From NCBI GenBank assembly GCA_021799275.1, contig JAJZAT010000002.1:127293-191292 (forward strand): a stretch of 64,000 bases of DNA, given 5' to 3'. Position 1 is the stretch's first letter. Each line of letters begins with the position of its first letter. The notes below the pieces were generated by a model that saw only the letters and a program-made list of their open reading frames with translations, was not told where the DNA came from and searched no databases. This DNA comes from Bacillota bacterium. Lineage in GTDB: Bacteria; Bacillota; Sulfobacillia; JAJZYS01; JAJYTV01. Below, in pieces: positions 53,859 to 62,038 of this stretch. The position numbers were made by a program, and so were the translations under genes.

Positions 53859-54959
53859 CTAGTCCATCCGGACGTCGCTCGCCCTGCGCAAGGCCTGGCT
53901 CTTCGCCACCTCCGCGATGCGGTGCTCCGCATAGCGGTCCGCCGCGAGGTAGGTCGGGATGCCTTCGCTCTTCGCGATCGCGAACACGCGACGCATCGTC
54001 TCGCCGATCCTGCGCACGTTCTCCATGGCGCGCTCGGGCTGCATGCCGCCGGGCAGCAGCCGGTCGGTGTCGAAGATCGTGCCGCCGGCGTTCGCCACGT
54101 AATCCGGCGCGTACCAGATGCCACGCTCGTGCAGAAGGTCACCGTGGCGTTCCGCCTGCAGCTGGTTGTTGGCGGAACCCGCGACCACCTGGCAGCGGAG
54201 ATTCGGCACGGTGTCGTCGTTGAGGGTCGCTCCGAGGGCGCACGGGCAGTAGACGTCGACGTCCATCGTGGCCATCGCGTTCGGGTCCGCCACCGGCTCG
54301 GCCCTGAACTCGTCGACGACCCGCCGCACCTTCTCCGCGTCGATGTCGCCCGCATACACCTTCGCGCCGCGCTCTGTGAGGATGCGCACCGCCTCGTAGC
54401 CGACGGCGCCGAGCCCCTGCACGGCCACGCTGCGGCCCTTGAGGTCCGGCGTGCCGAACGCCTCCTCGCACGCGGCCTCCATCGCCTCGACGACGCCGAG
54501 TGCCGTCGCTCCGGAGATCGGGCCGGCTCCGCCCCAGGCGGCAGGCAGCGTGATGACGTAGGGTGTCTCCATGCGCATCCACTCCATCTCGCGCAGGGTG
54601 GTGCCGACGTCCTCGCCCGTGATGTAGAGACCGCCGAGGCGGTGGATGAAGCGCCCGAGGCTGCGGAAGAGGGCCTCCGTCCGGTCCTTGCGCGGGTCGC
54701 CCATGATCACGACCTTGCCGCCGCCCAGGTTGACCCCTGCCGCCGCATACTTGTACGTCATGCCGCGCGCGAGACGCATCGCGTCCTCGATCGCGTCGCC
54801 CTCCCGGGCGTATGTCCACATGCGGCAACCGCCCGTGGCCGGTCCGAGGGTCGTGTCGTGGATGGCGATCACGGCCTTGAGTCCGACGGACCTGTCCTGG
54901 CAGAGGAACACGTTCTCGTAGTCGTAGCGCTCCATGTAGGCCAAGACGCTGCTCTCCAT
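53859..54959 (-). CDS. leucine/branched-chain amino acid dehydrogenase
   Basis: A 366-residue Glu/Leu/Phe/Val dehydrogenase family enzyme, reversibly deaminating branched-chain amino acids to 2-oxoacids with NAD+. Lys70 in MTYKYAAAGVNLGGGK binds substrate and Lys82 is catalytic; GDPRKDRTE and VQGLGAVGYEAVRIL follow, then ANAGGTIF. The size and GGGKVVIMGDP motif fit leucine dehydrogenase rather than glutamate dehydrogenase. ATG at 54959 has GGGGAGG seven bases upstream. It supplies the oxoacids for the dehydrogenase complex encoded next to it. Confidence 0.92.
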   Translation of the reverse strand: MESSVLAYMERYDYENVFLCQDRSVGLKAVIAIHDTTLGPATGGCRMWTYAREGDAIEDAMRLARGMTYKYAAAGVNLGGGKVVIMGDPRKDRTEALFRSLGRFIHRLGGLYITGEDVGTTLREMEWMRMETPYVITLPAAWGGAGPISGATALGVVEAMEAACEEAFGTPDLKGRSVAVQGLGAVGYEAVRILTERGAKVYAGDIDAEKVRRVVDEFRAEPVADPNAMATMDVDVYCPCALGATLNDDTVPNLRCQVVAGSANNQLQAERHGDLLHERGIWYAPDYVANAGGTIFDTDRLLPGGMQPERAMENVRRIGETMRRVFAIAKSEGIPTYLAADRYAEHRIAEVAKSQALRRASDVRMD

Positions 54960-54975
54960 GTGCCTGCCTCCCCTT

Positions 54976-56412
54976 TCAGTCTCCGATGCCCGCCAGTCGC
55001 CGCGCCAGCCGCACCGTACCCGCGAGGTCGAAGTGGCGCGTCGCCGCGAGCTTCTCCGCCTCGAGCGAGCCCTCCGCATGGACCGCCAGCACCTCGTGGT
55101 AGCCCGAGAGGTCGCCGACCGCGAGGTCTGTGACGAGGTAGAGCGCCCTGAGACGCTCCTCGGCGTCACCCGTCGCGCCCCGGAGGTACTTGTGCAGGGC
55201 CGGTCCGACGTCCTCCGACGCGAAGTCGTCCCAGGCCGGGGCTGTGACGAGCAGGCCCCCGGCGATGTCCTGCACGTCGCGCAAGGCCTCGTGGAAGCCG
55301 TGCGCGAAGTGGTACTTGGCCGTGTTGACCGTCAGCGTGTCCGGGACGAACACGCCCGGATCCTCCATGCGGCCGAGCAGGGCCGACGCCTCCAGCAGGC
55401 GGCGCACCGTCGCGGCGTACATCGCGAGGCTGCCGAGCTTGTCCCGCACGTGCCCTGCGCCCGCGATGCCGTTCAGTTGCGCCATCAGGCCCGCGGACCC
55501 AACCAGGAGATCCACGAGGGGCAGCTTGTAGCTCACGGCCGTAAAGCGGTGGAAGTCGACGAAGGACAGCGCGAGAGGCCCCGCGTAGTCCACCTCCCCC
55601 GCGAGGAAGACCTGCTCCCACGGCACGAAGACGTCGTCAAACCAGGTGAAGCTCTCGACCATCTTGTGTTCGGCCGAGAGCGGGTGCTCGATCGGGCTGC
55701 GCCGCCCCGAGAGGAACGGGCTCGCGATGAGCTTGAGGCCGGGGGTCGCGACGGGCAGCCAGAAGCTGACCGCGTAGTCCTCCTCACCCGTGCGCATCGC
55801 GCGCGTCGGCAGCACGATCATCGCGTTCGAGTTGACCGACACCGAGGTGTGCAGCTTGGCCCCGCGCACGACGATGCCGTCCGCCCGCCGCTCGACGATG
55901 CGCAGGTACTGGTCGGGATCGGCCTGGCCGGACGGGCCCTTGGCGCGGTCGCCCTTGCTGTCGGTCTGCGCGACCGAAAGGGCCCAGTCCTCTGCCCTCG
56001 CCCGGCGCAGTAAGGCCTCCACGCGCGGCAGGTAGGCGGTGCCGCGCGCCTTGTCGCAGGCCGCGGCGACGCGCAGGAGCGCGAAGAGCGCGTCGGTGCC
56101 GATCTCGTGGATCAGGGTCACCACCGTCCGCCCCTCGGCCGTCGCCGTCTCGATCGCCCGCATGCGCAGGAGGAGGTCCTCGGCTGAGGTCGGCACCTTG
56201 TAGAAGCGACTGACCCTCTCGCCTGCCACCTCGGCGGTGAAGAGCTCCCGCGTCGGCTCCTCCTCCGCGAGCCGGTAGTCGATGGCCGCGTGGTCGATCG
56301 CCTTGCGCAGCACCGGGTGCTCGGTGACGTCCGGCACCCAGGCCCCACGGAACATCACCCGCCGCCCGTCGCGCAGGCTCTCGACGTACTCCGCCGGACT
56401 CTTGACGCTCAT
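54976..56412 (-). CDS. HpaB/AbfD-family flavoprotein in the bkd operon
   Basis: A 478-residue protein of the 4-hydroxyphenylacetate 3-monooxygenase / 4-hydroxybutyryl-CoA dehydratase family. Recognisable segments are VKSPAEYVESLRDGRRVMF, AQTDSKGDRAKGPSGQADPD, DGIVVRGAKLHTSVSVNSN and FDDVFVPWEQVFL. It has few cysteines and seems to lack the closely spaced pair used by AbfD for its 4Fe-4S cluster, so a flavin monooxygenase is more likely than a dehydratase. It overlaps lpd by four bases. What it does in branched-chain amino acid breakdown is unclear. Confidence 0.78.
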   Translation of the reverse strand: MSVKSPAEYVESLRDGRRVMFRGAWVPDVTEHPVLRKAIDHAAIDYRLAEEEPTRELFTAEVAGERVSRFYKVPTSAEDLLLRMRAIETATAEGRTVVTLIHEIGTDALFALLRVAAACDKARGTAYLPRVEALLRRARAEDWALSVAQTDSKGDRAKGPSGQADPDQYLRIVERRADGIVVRGAKLHTSVSVNSNAMIVLPTRAMRTGEEDYAVSFWLPVATPGLKLIASPFLSGRRSPIEHPLSAEHKMVESFTWFDDVFVPWEQVFLAGEVDYAGPLALSFVDFHRFTAVSYKLPLVDLLVGSAGLMAQLNGIAGAGHVRDKLGSLAMYAATVRRLLEASALLGRMEDPGVFVPDTLTVNTAKYHFAHGFHEALRDVQDIAGGLLVTAPAWDDFASEDVGPALHKYLRGATGDAEERLRALYLVTDLAVGDLSGYHEVLAVHAEGSLEAEKLAATRHFDLAGTVRLARRLAGIGD

Positions 56413-57830
56413 CGGCTTCCCTCCTGGCGCAGTGTGTGGAGCGGCAGCCCGAGGCCGGCGAGAGCCGCCTCGCCCCAGGCTTCGGAGAAGGTCGGATGCG
56501 GGTGGACGATCTCTGCGACGTCCTCGAGCGTCGCGCCCATTTCGATGGCCAGCACGATCTCGCCGATCAGGTCCGAGGCGTGCTCGCCCACGACGGCGCC
56601 GCCGAGGAGCGCCCCGCCCGACCGCTCGGCGTAGACCTCCGCGAAGCCTTCACCCGCCCTGCCGGCCAGGGCCCGCCCGAGCGCCCGCAGGGGAAAGCGG
56701 CCACGCGCGACGTCGCAGCCTTGTGCCTGGGCCTCCTCGAAGCCCAGGCCGGCGACGGCGATCTCGGGATCGGAGTAGACCACGGCCGGAATCGCCTGCG
56801 GCTCGTAGGCGGCCGGCCTGCCGGCCGCCACCTCCGCGGCTACGCGTCCCTGCGCCTCCGCACGGTGCGCGAGCAGCGGCGGACCCGTGACGTCGCCGAC
56901 GGCGAGGATGCTCGGCACCGCCGTGCGCAACTGCGGGTCGACGGCGAGGTAGCCCTCCGCCGGCAACCCCAGGGCCTCGAGACCGAGATCCTCGACGTTC
57001 GGCCTCCGGCCGACGGCGACCAGCACGAGGTCGCCCTCGATTTCCTCCTCCCCCTCCGGCCCGCTGAGATGGAGCCTCACGCCGTCGTCGAGAGGCGTCG
57101 CGCGGGTGATCCGCCGCTCGAGCCTCAGGTCGATGCCGAGCTCCCGCATGCGCCGCAGCACCGGCTCGACCAGTGCCGGCGAGAGGCCCGCGAGAACCCG
57201 GGGCAGGGCCTCGACCATGCTGACGCGGCCACCAAGGCTGGCCGCGGCCATGCCGAGTTCTACGCCGATGTAGCCGGCGCCGACGATCACGAGATGCTCC
57301 GGCAGCCGCTCGAGCTCGAAGAAGCCGCGCGGCAGGATGACCCGTCGGCCGTCCGCCGGCAGCACGTCGAGCTGCGCCGCCCGAGAGCCCGTCGCGAGGA
57401 TGGCGTGGCGGAAATGGTGGATCTGGCGACCTTCCGGCCCCTCCACCTCCGCGCTCGTCGGGCCGATGAGACGCGCCCTGCCCTGCACGACGTGCACGTG
57501 GCGACCCCTCAAGAGGGTCTCTACGCCCTGCGTCAGGCGCTCTACCGTCTCCTGGGTGAACGCCTTGAGCTTCGCGACATCCGTTCCCCGCGGCGCGAGC
57601 GGCAGCCCGAGCGCCGCAAGGCCCTGCGCCTTCTGGTACTCCTTCGCGGCCGTGATCCAGGCCTTCGACGGGATGCAGCCGTGCTGCAGGCAGACGCCGC
57701 CGAGCCGCCCCTGCTCGACCAGCGTCACGTCGAGGCCAAGCGCCGCCGCGTGCAGGGCCGCGACGTAGCCGCCCGGCCCGCCGCCGATCACGAGGAGTTC
57801 CGAGTGGTGGACGATCTCGCCGACGACCAT
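56409..57830 (-). CDS. lpdA: dihydrolipoyl dehydrogenase (E3)
   Basis: A 473-residue flavoprotein that reoxidises dihydrolipoamide with NAD+. FAD motif VIGGGPGGYVAALHAA, redox disulfide Cys47/Cys52 in GGVCLQHGCIPSK, NAD motif VIVGAGYIGVELGMAA, and the C-terminal His in HPHPTFSEAWGEA are intact. ATG at 57830 overlaps the E2 stop and is preceded by GGAGG. It belongs to the oxoacid dehydrogenase complex encoded in the same operon. Confidence 0.95.
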   Translation of the reverse strand: MVVGEIVHHSELLVIGGGPGGYVAALHAAALGLDVTLVEQGRLGGVCLQHGCIPSKAWITAAKEYQKAQGLAALGLPLAPRGTDVAKLKAFTQETVERLTQGVETLLRGRHVHVVQGRARLIGPTSAEVEGPEGRQIHHFRHAILATGSRAAQLDVLPADGRRVILPRGFFELERLPEHLVIVGAGYIGVELGMAAASLGGRVSMVEALPRVLAGLSPALVEPVLRRMRELGIDLRLERRITRATPLDDGVRLHLSGPEGEEEIEGDLVLVAVGRRPNVEDLGLEALGLPAEGYLAVDPQLRTAVPSILAVGDVTGPPLLAHRAEAQGRVAAEVAAGRPAAYEPQAIPAVVYSDPEIAVAGLGFEEAQAQGCDVARGRFPLRALGRALAGRAGEGFAEVYAERSGGALLGGAVVGEHASDLIGEIVLAIEMGATLEDVAEIVHPHPTFSEAWGEAALAGLGLPLHTLRQEGSR

Positions 57831-59083
57831 CACTGCACCTCCAGCAGCAGGCGCTGGGGGTGCTCCAGGAGCTCCCGCAGGGTGAGCGCGAAGCGCCCGA
57901 CGTCGGCCCCGTCCAGCACGCGATGGTCGAAGGCGATGCTGAAGTGCATGATCTCTCGCGCGACAATGGCCCCGTCCCGCACCACCGGCTCCTCGCGCAC
58001 GCGGCCGATGCCGAGGATCGCCACCTCCGGCCGCCGCACGATCGGCAGCCCGTAGACGCCGCCAAAGGCGCCGTGGTTCGTGACGCTGAAGACACCGCCC
58101 TCCGTCTCGCCCTGGACGAGCGTGCGCCGCCGCGCCGCGTCGGCGAGACGGGCGACCTCCTTGGCCACCTGACGCAGGGAGAGCCGGTCGACGTCGCGCA
58201 CGACCGGCACGATCAGGCCGTCCGGCGTGTCGACGGCGATGCCGATGTGGAGCCCCGCCTGGCGCACGATCTCCTGGCGTTCCGCGTCGAAGCGCACCCC
58301 GACCATCGGGTGGCGCCTGATCGCGACCGCGGCGGCCTTCAGGACGAAGGGCAGGAGCGTCAGATGCTCCCCTGTGCCCATCGCCTCGAGTTCCTCGTTC
58401 CAGCCCTGCCGCAGGGCGACGAGTTCCGTGACGTCGCAGTCGTCGAGCTGCGCGGCCGTCGGGATGTCGCGGTGGCTCTCCGTCATGTTGCGGGCGATCA
58501 CGCGGCGCAGGCCCTGCAGGAGCTGCCGCTCGGGCAGTTCCTGCGGCGGGGCGGACGCCGGTGCCGCAGGGGCGAGGCGTGGCGGCTCAGCCGCCTGCGT
58601 CTCCTGCGTGGCCGCCGAACCGAGGGCGCGGTAGCGTTCGAGATCCTCTGGCGTCACCCGCCCGGCGGGTCCCGTGCTCGGCACCGCCGCGAGATCGATG
58701 CCCCACTCGCGGGCGCGACGGCGGGTTGCGGGCGACGCGAGCACGCGCCGGCCGGACAGGGGAGGTGGTGTCTCGGCATGTACCTCCGCCGCGGGGGCGG
58801 CGGGCTGCAACGGCGAGGCGACGCGCCTGGCCTCAGCGGGCGCCACCTCCCCCGCCACGTCGATCTCAAGCAGGGTCTCGCCGACGCGCACGACGTCCCC
58901 TTCGGCCCGAAGACGTCGCGTCACGACGCCGTTCCAGGGCGATGGCAACTCCGCCGTCACCTTGTCGGTCTGGACCTCCAGGAGCGGCTGGTCCTCGCGG
59001 ACCGCCTCCCCTTCCGCCACGAGCCAGTGCAGGATCTCGGCCTCCTGGGTGCCTTCGCCGATATCGGCCAGCTTGGACTCCAT
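57830..59083 (-). CDS. 2-oxoacid dehydrogenase E2 (dihydrolipoamide acyltransferase)
   Basis: A 417-residue E2 core. One lipoyl domain (1-80) has Lys41 in VQTDKVTAELPSP. A peripheral-subunit-binding domain (ASPATRRRAREWGIDLAAVP) follows a proline/alanine linker, and the catalytic domain ends with FSIAFDHRVLDGADVG, which holds the active His and Asp. The GDRVxxx-type details fit a branched-chain (Bkd) rather than pyruvate complex, in line with the leucine dehydrogenase neighbour. ATG at 59083 with GGAGG upstream. Confidence 0.94.
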   Translation of the reverse strand: MESKLADIGEGTQEAEILHWLVAEGEAVREDQPLLEVQTDKVTAELPSPWNGVVTRRLRAEGDVVRVGETLLEIDVAGEVAPAEARRVASPLQPAAPAAEVHAETPPPLSGRRVLASPATRRRAREWGIDLAAVPSTGPAGRVTPEDLERYRALGSAATQETQAAEPPRLAPAAPASAPPQELPERQLLQGLRRVIARNMTESHRDIPTAAQLDDCDVTELVALRQGWNEELEAMGTGEHLTLLPFVLKAAAVAIRRHPMVGVRFDAERQEIVRQAGLHIGIAVDTPDGLIVPVVRDVDRLSLRQVAKEVARLADAARRRTLVQGETEGGVFSVTNHGAFGGVYGLPIVRRPEVAILGIGRVREEPVVRDGAIVAREIMHFSIAFDHRVLDGADVGRFALTLRELLEHPQRLLLEVQ

Positions 59084-59094
59084 GGGCTGCCTCC

Positions 59095-60069
59095 TCAGGC
59101 CGAGAGCGCGCGGCGAGCCGCGGCGGCGATACGGGCGGCGCTCGGGACGTAGAGCCCCTCGGCCTGCACGAACGGATAGGGCGTGCCCCAGCCCGTGACG
59201 CGCTCGATCGGCGCCTCGAGCGAGTAGAACGCGCCCTCCTGGATCACAGCTGAGACCTCCGCCCCGAGGCCGCCCGGCCGCGCCGCCTCGTGGATCACGA
59301 CGGCGCGGCCCGTCTTGCGCACGGAGGCGAGCACCGTCTCCGCGTCCAGCGGCGCGACGGTCTGCAGATCGACGACCTCGGCCTCGACCCCCTCCGTCGC
59401 GAGGGCGTCGGCCGCCTCGAGCGCCGTGCCGACGGCGGCTCCATAAGCGACGAGGGTGACGTCCACACCCTCGCGCGCGACGCGCGCCTGGCCGAGCGGC
59501 ACGGTGTAGCGGCCGTCCGGAATCTCCTCGCGGTAGCCGCGGTAGATGCGCATCGGTTCGAGGAAGAGCACGGGATCCGGATCCTCGATCGCGGCCAGCA
59601 GGAGCCCCTTCGCCGCATAGGCGGTGGCGGGCAGCACGACCTTGATGCCAGGCGTGTGGGCGTAGATCGCCTCGAAAGAGTCCGAGTGCAGGTCCGGTGT
59701 GCGCACGTTGCCGCCGTAAGGGGCGCGGATCACCATCTGCGCCTTGAGCGAGCCGCCGGTGCGCAGGCGCAGGCGCGCCACCTGCGAGCCGATCTGGTTC
59801 ATCGTGATGTAGAGGAAGCCGGCGAACTGGATCTCGCAGACGGGATGCATGCCGGCCGCGGCGAGGCCGAGCCCGACGCCGGCGATGCTCGACTCCGCGA
59901 GCGGCGTGTCGAGCACGCGGCTCTCGCCGAATTCCTGCTGCAGCCCGTCGGTGGCGCGGAAGACGCCACCGTTGCGCCCCACGTCCTCGCCGAGCACGAG
60001 GCAGGCGGGGTCCTCCCGCAGGGCGATGCGCAGAGCGTCCTGCACCGCCTCGACCACGTTGGCCTTCAA
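59095..60069 (-). CDS. 2-oxoacid dehydrogenase E1 beta subunit
   Basis: A 324-residue E1 beta subunit, forming the thiamin diphosphate site with E1 alpha. GEDVGRNGGVFRAT, DTPLAESSIAGVGLGLA and the late AHEA-like VVIHEAARPGGLGAEV are typical. The start is a TTG that shares bases with the E1 alpha stop (TTTGA). The branched-chain assignment rests on similarity of motifs and operon context. Confidence 0.93.
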   Translation of the reverse strand: MKANVVEAVQDALRIALREDPACLVLGEDVGRNGGVFRATDGLQQEFGESRVLDTPLAESSIAGVGLGLAAAGMHPVCEIQFAGFLYITMNQIGSQVARLRLRTGGSLKAQMVIRAPYGGNVRTPDLHSDSFEAIYAHTPGIKVVLPATAYAAKGLLLAAIEDPDPVLFLEPMRIYRGYREEIPDGRYTVPLGQARVAREGVDVTLVAYGAAVGTALEAADALATEGVEAEVVDLQTVAPLDAETVLASVRKTGRAVVIHEAARPGGLGAEVSAVIQEGAFYSLEAPIERVTGWGTPYPFVQAEGLYVPSAARIAAAARRALSA

Positions 60070-61145
60070 AGCTCCCCCACCTCCCGCAGCTCCCGCAGGG
60101 CCCGTTCGCGCTCGCGGCGCGCGCCGTCCGTCTCCGCGGCCCAGGTGAGGTCGAACACCTGCTCGGGCGTGACGGGCGGCACGGCCTCCGCCACCGCCAC
60201 GGCCTTGCCCATGCTCTCGCGTGCTTCCTCCTCGAGGCGTTCCTGCAGGCCCTCCTCGTAGATGCCCGCATGCTCGAGGTAGCGGCGCAGCCGCGGCAGG
60301 GGATCCTCCGCCTCGCGCGCCTTCACTTCGGTCTCCTCGCGGTAGCGCGTCGGGTCGTCCGACGTGGTGTGCGGGCCGAGCCGGTAAGTGACCGCCTCGA
60401 TCAGCGACGGCCCGTCGCCCCGCCGCGCCCGCTCCAGCGCCTCGCGGCAGACCTCGTAGACCGCGAGCGCGTCGTTGCCGTCCACCTGTGCGGCCGGCAT
60501 GCCGTAGGCGAAGGCCTTCTGCGCGATGGTGGCGCTGGCGGTCTGCCGCGCGCGCGGCACGCTGATCGCCCAGCCGTTGTTCTGCACAAAAAACACGACC
60601 GGCAGGTGGTGCGCCCCCGCGAAATTGACCCCTTCGTGGAAGTCGCCCTCGCTCGTCGCGCCGTCGCCGCAGCAGGCGACGACCGCCGCCCGCTCCTGCC
60701 TGAGCTTCAGCGCGAGGCCGAGCCCGGCCGCCTGCGGCGTCTGGGCGCCGATCACGATCTGCACCGGCAGGGCGCGCACCCCTTCGGGGAAGGGTCCCGG
60801 AACGCCGCCGCGGTAGAGGGAGATCAACGTCTCGGCGGGGACGCCATGCACCATGTAGGTGAGAAGCTCGCGGTACGAACCCGCCAGCCAGTCCAGGCCC
60901 TGCATCGCCACGCCGAGGCCCGCGGCGCTCGCCTCCTGACCGCGGATCGATCCGATCGTGCCGATGCGCCCCTGGCGCTGCAGGCTGAGCATGCGCTGGT
61001 CGAAGACGCGGCCGAACACCATCCAGCGGAAGATCGCGAGCACGGTGTCATGCGGGGGCAGTTCCGCGCCCAGGAGCGGTGTGCCGTCCTGGTCCACGAG
61101 CCGCAGCGGCAGCCAGTCGTCCGGGGCATCGCGAAGGTAGCCCAT
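60066..61145 (-). CDS. 2-oxoacid dehydrogenase E1 alpha subunit
   Basis: A 359-residue E1 alpha. The thiamin diphosphate motif runs from GDGATSEGDFHEG (160-172) to VQNN (187-190). SIRGQEASAAGLG and the phosphorylation-loop-like YRLGPHTTSDDPTRYR are characteristic of the branched-chain type. ATG at 61145 is chosen because GGGGAGG is then seven bases ahead; the ATG two codons earlier overlaps the gntR stop. It decarboxylates 2-oxoacids from leucine, isoleucine and valine. Confidence 0.93.
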   Translation of the reverse strand: MGYLRDAPDDWLPLRLVDQDGTPLLGAELPPHDTVLAIFRWMVFGRVFDQRMLSLQRQGRIGTIGSIRGQEASAAGLGVAMQGLDWLAGSYRELLTYMVHGVPAETLISLYRGGVPGPFPEGVRALPVQIVIGAQTPQAAGLGLALKLRQERAAVVACCGDGATSEGDFHEGVNFAGAHHLPVVFFVQNNGWAISVPRARQTASATIAQKAFAYGMPAAQVDGNDALAVYEVCREALERARRGDGPSLIEAVTYRLGPHTTSDDPTRYREETEVKAREAEDPLPRLRRYLEHAGIYEEGLQERLEEEARESMGKAVAVAEAVPPVTPEQVFDLTWAAETDGARRERERALRELREVGEL

Positions 61146-61147
61146 GC

Positions 61148-61906
61148 TCATTCCTCCCCTGCGCCGCCCTCCCGATCCAGGGCCTGACGCGTGAACTCCA
61201 TGGCACGCGAGATGTGGCGGTGGATCAGGTCCTCCGCCAGGTCGCCGTTGCGTGTGCGCAGGGCTTCGATCAGGCCCCAGTGCTCGTCGCGGAACGCGTC
61301 CGCCAGGGAGGTGTCGAAGAGCATGACGCGGCGCGTGGGGCGGTAGAGGCGGCGCATCGCACCCTCGAGAACGAGCGAGACCTGCTCGAGCGTCCTGTTG
61401 TGCGTCGCGGCCACCAGCGCCAGATGCAGGTTCGTGTCGGGATCGGTGGCGTCGGCGCGCCTCGCGATCGCGTCGTCCACCTCCACGGCGTAGAGGCTCA
61501 GGCGGTGCACGTCCGCCATGGTGCAGCGCTCCGCGGCCAGGCGCGCCGCCTGCGCCTCGATGATTTCGCGGGTTTCGAGCAGTTCCAGAACGTCGGCCTG
61601 CTCGTGCGCCAGCAGGGCCCCGAACGCCCCGGATACGGACTGCACGTCGCGGCGGCGCACGACGGCCCCCTGACCCGTGAGTTCGATCACTCCGGCCCCG
61701 GCGAGCGACGCCAAGGCCTCGCGCACGGCGGTGCGGCTCGCTCCGAGCTGCTCGCTGAGCTTGCGTTCCGGCAGCAGCGCGTCCCCTGGCGCGAACTCGC
61801 CTCGCTCAAGCATCGCCTCGATCTCTTCGGCCACGCGCCGGTACGCGGGCTTCTCTGTCAGGCGTCGAACGGCGATCGCCCCCTTCGGTCGACCATGGTC
61901 GACCAA
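61148..61906 (-). CDS. GntR/FadR-family regulator of the bkd-liv run
   Basis: A 252-residue regulator. The winged HTH is at about 18-75 (RRVAEEIEAMLERGEFAPGD, LLPERKLSEQLGASRTAVREA) and the FCD ligand domain follows, with metal-binding histidines in TNLHLALVAATHNRTLEQV and HRHISRAMEF. The start is uncertain: TTG at 61906 is used although it lacks a ribosome binding site. A perfect palindrome covers this start region, so it likely represses itself and the operon it heads, releasing on a metabolite of branched-chain amino acid breakdown. Confidence 0.87.
   Translation of the reverse strand: MVDHGRPKGAIAVRRLTEKPAYRRVAEEIEAMLERGEFAPGDALLPERKLSEQLGASRTAVREALASLAGAGVIELTGQGAVVRRRDVQSVSGAFGALLAHEQADVLELLETREIIEAQAARLAAERCTMADVHRLSLYAVEVDDAIARRADATDPDTNLHLALVAATHNRTLEQVSLVLEGAMRRLYRPTRRVMLFDTSLADAFRDEHWGLIEALRTRNGDLAEDLIHRHISRAMEFTRQALDREGGAGEE
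61887..61906. promoter_or_regulatory. operator-like palindrome over the gntR start
   Basis: GGTCGACCATGGTCGACC (61887-61904) is a perfect 18-bp palindrome, and TGGTCGACCA within it matches the TGGTnnnACCA-type site of FadR-like GntR proteins. It overlaps the first codons of gntR. Confidence 0.7.
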
Positions 61907-61939
61907 CTGCAGGCCGTCTTCGCCTCCGCACGCCGAATC

Positions 61940-61964
61940 CCTGCAAGCCGCGGGATCTTGCAGG
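61940..61964. promoter_or_regulatory. inverted repeat between gntR and the FAD oxidoreductase
   Basis: CCTGCAAG (61940-61947) and CTTGCAGG (61957-61964) are perfect eight-base arms with a nine-base spacer in the divergent region. It may be a second regulator site. Confidence 0.4.
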
Positions 61965-62038
61965 CGCGGACAGGCCCATCGGCTGATTTACTTGGGCAGC
62001 ATGTCGTGTTATGCCATCTGCAACAGGAGGGGATCACC

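Noticed and set aside
53859-53872. GTCCATCCGGAC at the leucine dehydrogenase stop as another copy of the repeats found before the Crp/Fnr gene.
   Set aside because: It differs at the centre and is fully explained by the codons for Val-Arg-Met-Asp; no promoter is visible beside it.
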